64,000 nt of DNA, taken from the NCBI RefSeq assembly GCF_017873095.1, contig NZ_JAGGJU010000009.1:215306-279305 (forward strand). Reading direction: 5' to 3'. The notes under the pieces are model-generated. The model saw nothing but the letters and a program-made list of their open reading frames with translations, was not told the origin of the DNA and did not search any database. This stretch comes from Heterorhizobium halophytocola. Its GTDB lineage: Bacteria; Pseudomonadota; Alphaproteobacteria; Rhizobiales; Rhizobiaceae. Positions 60,979-64,000 of this stretch are shown here, in pieces. How positions within the stretch are numbered: position 1 is the first letter of the stretch; each line of letters starts with the position of its first letter. A program made the translations under genes and the position numbers.

Positions 60979-61635
60979 TCAAGACGGTTGCAGTGCAGCA
61001 ATCACCAGCCAGAGAACTTCGTCCAGACGTGTTGCCAATTTGTCAGTGCTGGTGTGGCGCAGCAGCAGCGGATGCAAGAGGGCGTTGCAACTGTAAAAGG
61101 TCGCGCGCGCCGCCCTCTCGGGATCGTCGACCTTGAAGCTGCCCTCCCGGCAGCCGTCCTCGATGATCTGTCGGATCGCCGTCGTCATCATTTCGCAGTA
61201 GCGTTCGCTGCAGACCTGCTCTTCATGGGTCGCCATCATCACCATCTCGAAAAGATGCGGACGATCCTCGAGGTCGCCCAGATGGGCTTCCATCAGGTCG
61301 CCGATCAGACGGCGCATGCGGGTCGGCGCCGGCCCCGTGCTTTCCAGGCGTGCCAGCCGGTCAATGGCCGTCTCGAGATGTCTGAGCGTGATCGCCGTGA
61401 CCAGGTCGCTCTTGGTGCGGAAATGCTTGAAGACATTTGCCGGGGACATGTCGAGCGCTGCGGCAACGTCGGCCATGGCGACGGACGCGTAGCCACGCGC
61501 GCGAAAAAGGGTTTCGGCCGTGTCGAGAATGTCCTGGCGCGTTTCCGATGCGCGCCGGCGCGGCCGACGGACGGACTTGTCTGCCATGAACGAGGGCTGG
61601 ACAGATGCAGCCGCGTGCTTCGAAGCGAGAGGCAA
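60979..61635 (-). CDS. TetR-family transcriptional regulator
   Basis: The 218-residue protein has a TetR helix-turn-helix: SETRQDILDTAETLFRARGY, ASVAMADVAAALDMSPANVF, KHFRTKSDLVTAI. A helical ligand domain follows (DLMEAHLGDLEDRPHLFEMV; FYSCNALLHPLLLRHTSTDK). It lies directly upstream of and co-directional with the RND operon, so it probably represses the pump and responds to a pump substrate. TTG 61635 has AGGAAGGA upstream; ATG 61587 (MADKSVRRPRRR) gives a more typical N-terminus but lacks a Shine-Dalgarno. Confidence 0.9.
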   Translation of the reverse strand: MPLASKHAAASVQPSFMADKSVRRPRRRASETRQDILDTAETLFRARGYASVAMADVAAALDMSPANVFKHFRTKSDLVTAITLRHLETAIDRLARLESTGPAPTRMRRLIGDLMEAHLGDLEDRPHLFEMVMMATHEEQVCSERYCEMMTTAIRQIIEDGCREGSFKVDDPERAARATFYSCNALLHPLLLRHTSTDKLATRLDEVLWLVIAALQPS

Positions 61636-61650
61636 GGCCAGAGGTCCTTC

Positions 61651-62592
61651 CTAGAAGTAAGCCGCGAGATGACCGCGGACACGATCGAGCGGCGTCGCGC
61701 CGCTTTCGTCCGGTATGAAGCGCTGACCGGTGATGCGCTCATAGGCTTCTATATAGACGCGCGACGTTTCCGCGATCAGTGCCTGCGGGATCTCCGGGAT
61801 CGGATCATTATACGGATCGCAACGTTCGGCCACCCAGGCACGCACGAAATCCTTGTCGAAGCTTGCCGGGCGCTCGCCCTTGTCGAAGCTTTGCTGATAG
61901 CTGTCGGCAATCCAGTAGCGGCTGCTGTCGGGCGTGTGGATCTCGTCGGCGAGGATGATCCGGCCGGTTTCGTCGGTGCCGAATTCATATTTGGTGTCGA
62001 CCAGGATCAGGCCGTTCTGCGCTGCGAGTTCCTGTCCGCGGGCAAAGAGCGCGAGCGCATAGCGCGAAAGGGTTTCCCACTGCGCTTCGCTCAGCAGGCC
62101 CTTCGAGACGATCTCGTCCGGCGTCAGCGGCGCATCGTGGCCCCCGTCGAATTCCTTGCTGGTCGGGGTAATGACCGGCGCCGGCAGTTTCTGGTTGTCG
62201 CGCATGCCGTCCGGCAAGGTCATGCCGTACATCCGGCGCTCACCCTTCTTGTACATCGTCAGGATCGAGGTGCCGGTGGTGCCGGCCAGATAGCCGCGCA
62301 CGACGACCTCGACCGGCAGGATGTCGAGCCGCTTGCCGACCACGACATTGCGATCGGGATAATCGAGGACATGGTTGGGGCAGATGTCACGCGTCGCGTC
62401 GAACCAGTAGCGCGCCGTCTGGGTCAGCACTTCCCCCTTATAGGGTATGCAGGCGAGGATCCGGTCGAAGGCGCTCAGCCGATCGGTCGAGATGATGATG
62501 CGGCGGCCGTCGGGAAGGTCGTAGTTTTCCCGCACCTTGCCGCGATAATAGCCTGGGAGTTCCGGGAAATGGGCGTCCGACAAAATGCGCAA
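61651..62592 (-). CDS. purC: SAICAR synthase (phosphoribosylaminoimidazole-succinocarboxamide synthase)
   Basis: The 313-residue enzyme shows PurC signatures: [98 protein letters not shown]. It condenses CAIR with aspartate using ATP in purine synthesis. TTG 62592 is chosen because AGGAGG lies 7 bases upstream and the product then begins [19 protein letters not shown], matching family starts. ATG 62634 would add 14 odd residues. It is the long form of the enzyme, apart from other pur genes, so the genome may hold a second, shorter purC. Confidence 0.93.
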   Translation of the reverse strand: MRILSDAHFPELPGYYRGKVRENYDLPDGRRIIISTDRLSAFDRILACIPYKGEVLTQTARYWFDATRDICPNHVLDYPDRNVVVGKRLDILPVEVVVRGYLAGTTGTSILTMYKKGERRMYGMTLPDGMRDNQKLPAPVITPTSKEFDGGHDAPLTPDEIVSKGLLSEAQWETLSRYALALFARGQELAAQNGLILVDTKYEFGTDETGRIILADEIHTPDSSRYWIADSYQQSFDKGERPASFDKDFVRAWVAERCDPYNDPIPEIPQALIAETSRVYIEAYERITGQRFIPDESGATPLDRVRGHLAAYF

Positions 62593-62739
62593 GGTGTCGC
62601 CTCCTGAATGGCCTTTGCTTCTCGACGAGGGCATTGCGAGAATTCATGGCCGTGGCGGTAGCGCAATTTCTGCAGCCATTCAAAGGAAAAGCGCGCGACG
62701 GACCGGTCGCGCGCTTCGGTTTGCTCGGCAGTGTGTAGC

Positions 62740-63420
62740 TTAGGTCGCGGCGTGCAGCCTTGTGTTGAACAGCGCCGACTTGGTTGCCTTGCCCAGCGAC
62801 TTGGCGCCTGCCAGGACCGCCAGATCGATCAGCGGCTCCACCAGGATGACGCTCATATAGGCGACACCGAAGCTTGCGATATGCTGGACATTGGCAAGCG
62901 CAAAGCCCTGGCCATAGAGCGCCCAGAAGGCGACCCAGGCGACGATGCCGCCCTGATAGGCGGTCGAAAGGGCAAGCGTCTGGCGATAGGAGACATCGAC
63001 ATAGGCCGTGCTTGCCGGAATGATCCGGGCGGCAACCTTTGAAATCAGGAACAGCGGCACCAGCAGCGTGGTGACATTCATTCCGTATTGCGGAAGGTCG
63101 AACGGTGCAAAGAACAGGCCCTGGAGAAGAAGCCCCATGGCAAGCCCGACGGCCGCCGGTCCCGCGCCGAACATCAGATAGAGTGTCGAGCCGAGGATGA
63201 GGTGCACTTCCGACACGCCGACCGGATGGTGCGGCAGGACCTGGAAGAAGCAGAACACCAGGGCGGTGGTGATCACGCTGCGGCTGGCAAGGGCTGCGAC
63301 GCCCCGATCCTTGCGGATCGTGTCGAGGGCCATCTTGCCGAGCAAGCCGAAGGAGGCCGCCGCCGTTGCATAGCTGAGGACGATCTTGGCGCCGTCGACG
63401 ACACCGGGTTCGATATGCAT
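62740..63420 (-). CDS. CbiM-like ECF transporter membrane component
   Basis: The 226-residue membrane protein begins with a conserved His after the start (MHIEPGVVDGAKIVLSYA), the N-terminal metal-binding region of CbiM/NikM S-components. About six helices follow, with CbiM-type VFCFFQVLPHHPVGVSEVHL, ILGSTLYLMFGAGPAAVGLA and MGLLLQGLFFAPFDLPQYGM. CbiM imports cobalt with CbiN/CbiQ/CbiO, none of which is adjacent in the window. ATG 63420 has AAGGA 7 bases upstream; a codon 54 bases earlier is less likely. The cobalamin riboswitch upstream supports a role in cobalt supply for B12. Confidence 0.83.
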   Translation of the reverse strand: MHIEPGVVDGAKIVLSYATAAASFGLLGKMALDTIRKDRGVAALASRSVITTALVFCFFQVLPHHPVGVSEVHLILGSTLYLMFGAGPAAVGLAMGLLLQGLFFAPFDLPQYGMNVTTLLVPLFLISKVAARIIPASTAYVDVSYRQTLALSTAYQGGIVAWVAFWALYGQGFALANVQHIASFGVAYMSVILVEPLIDLAVLAGAKSLGKATKSALFNTRLHAAT

Positions 63421-63486
63421 AATATATCCTTTCTGCCGCGCCCACCGCGCGGGGACAAGTTGAAGCCACGACATCGTGGCAGATCG

Positions 63487-63680
63487 GATGGCAGGTCTCC
63501 TGGCTTGCGGGTCTAGGCTCGGTCCGCCTTATCGGCCTGCTCTGGCCAATGGCATGTTGGACGTCGCTCTCCGCTCACAGTTGCGGGGGCAGCCACGGTT
63601 TCGGCCCCTGATGGGTAGTCCTCACCGTATTCCCTTTTCATCCACCCTCGCTCCCGCGCGGGTGAAACCATCACTTTCGA
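63487..63680 (-). promoter_or_regulatory. Cobalamin (B12) riboswitch
   Basis: Read on the - strand, the B12 box GCCCCCGCAACTGTGAGCGG lies at 63590-63571. The 3' closing element AAGCCAGGAGACCTGCC is at 63506-63490. The upstream core AGGGAATACGGTGAGGACTA is near 63640-63615 and a GGTTTCACCC arm lies near 63669-63660. These are the conserved pieces of the adenosylcobalamin riboswitch in the right order. It ends about 65 bases before the CbiM-like ATG. A small hairpin GCCACGA/TCGTGGC near 63464-63480 may be part of the expression platform. Confidence 0.92.
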
Positions 63681-64000
63681 ACGCATGACCCCGCTCCTTC
63701 GATAGCCGGGTCGGGGGCATGCGGACGCGGACGAGCCGCGACCCTTCAATCTGTAATGAAGGTGGTGGGGCGGTGCAAGAGAGGGTAACCACGAAGCAGA
63801 GCGCGGCCTCGCCGCTGCCCTCTGCTGAGATGCCGCAGCTGGCGCGGCCCCTCTTGAACCGGGCCGCGCAATCTCCATATGTAAGCCTGCGAGTAACGCT
63901 TATCCTGGGTTGCCGGATTCTTGACCTTAGCTCGCAATTTTCAATTTTACCGTTGAAAATCATATACTTGCAGAAAACGACAGTTTTTTGACAAAAGTCG
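63681..64000. other. Leader region upstream of the riboswitch, no recognisable gene
   Basis: On the - strand this is upstream of the riboswitch. The last ~70 bases are AT-rich (runs such as TTGTCAAAAAA and AAGTATATGATTTTC) and probably hold the promoter, though no well-spaced hexamers stand out. Between 63740 and 63900 it is GC-rich with a perfect 9-bp hairpin (GCGCGGCCC at 63842-63850 with GGGCCGCGC at 63861-63869). Frames here and across the riboswitch are not protein-like. Confidence 0.5.

Noticed and set aside
63622..63963. 113-residue - strand frame before the CbiM-like gene
   Set aside because: It overlaps the 5' half of the cobalamin riboswitch and its leader; the translation has no protein-like features.

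Overview
The window is chromosomal DNA from an alphaproteobacterium, most likely a member of the Rhizobiaceae (Rhizobium/Agrobacterium/Ensifer/Shinella relatives). Reasons: high GC with NNC/NNG codon use, dense operons with ATGA/GTGA/TTGA overlaps, a RirA-type iron box, a GcvA-like LysR beside pipecolate genes, a NodT-type RND outer-membrane lipoprotein, and an amino acid:[carrier protein] ligase of the Bll0957/Atu2573 family. No phage, insertion sequence, CRISPR array, rRNA or tRNA gene was seen.

Layout. 1-1490: tail of a LysR regulator and a 2H phosphoesterase. 1655-9063: a LacI-controlled sugar operon (Gfo/Idh dehydrogenase, TIM-barrel isomerase/epimerase, CUT1 ABC transporter), with two palindromic operators bracketing its promoter. 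9064-9916: a gene-poor stretch, then an IalB-like secreted protein. 10618-15280: LysR, a ureohydrolase of the agmatinase family and an NMT1/SsuA-type ABC transporter, probably uptake and hydrolysis of a guanidino compound. 15424-19329: a siderophore ABC operon under a RirA-type box. 19361-24525: a signalling cluster of two soluble histidine kinases, two single-domain response regulators and a LuxR-type regulator around a structured ~830-bp non-coding stretch. 24771-25982: a HI0933-like flavoprotein. 25984-30031: LysR plus probable amaA/amaB (L-pipecolate/lysine catabolism). 30175-34177: a two-domain kinase-like protein and TonB-ExbD-ExbB.

34388-38183: a 931-residue APH/M23/aminotransferase-III fusion whose catalytic residues look lost in all three domains, and purU. 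38478-44282: a surface polysaccharide locus (GH5, Wzy-like polymerase, Wzc-like co-polymerase without a P-loop, GT4). 44382-50181: a five-gene operon of carrier protein, acyl-CoA dehydrogenase homologue, amino acid:[carrier protein] ligase, DUF1839 protein and GH2 beta-mannosidase-like enzyme. This is the best candidate for an undescribed system, possibly aminoacyl decoration of, or aminoacyl chemistry linked to, a mannose-containing surface glycan. 50336-53149: epmB, epmA and divergent efp. 53239-54723: gabD. 54950-61635: a tripartite RND efflux pump and a TetR regulator. 61651-62592: purC. 62740-63690: a lone CbiM-like membrane protein behind a cobalamin riboswitch.

All calls come from reading the sequence by eye. 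Family names rest on visible motifs, and substrates are inferences unless stated otherwise.
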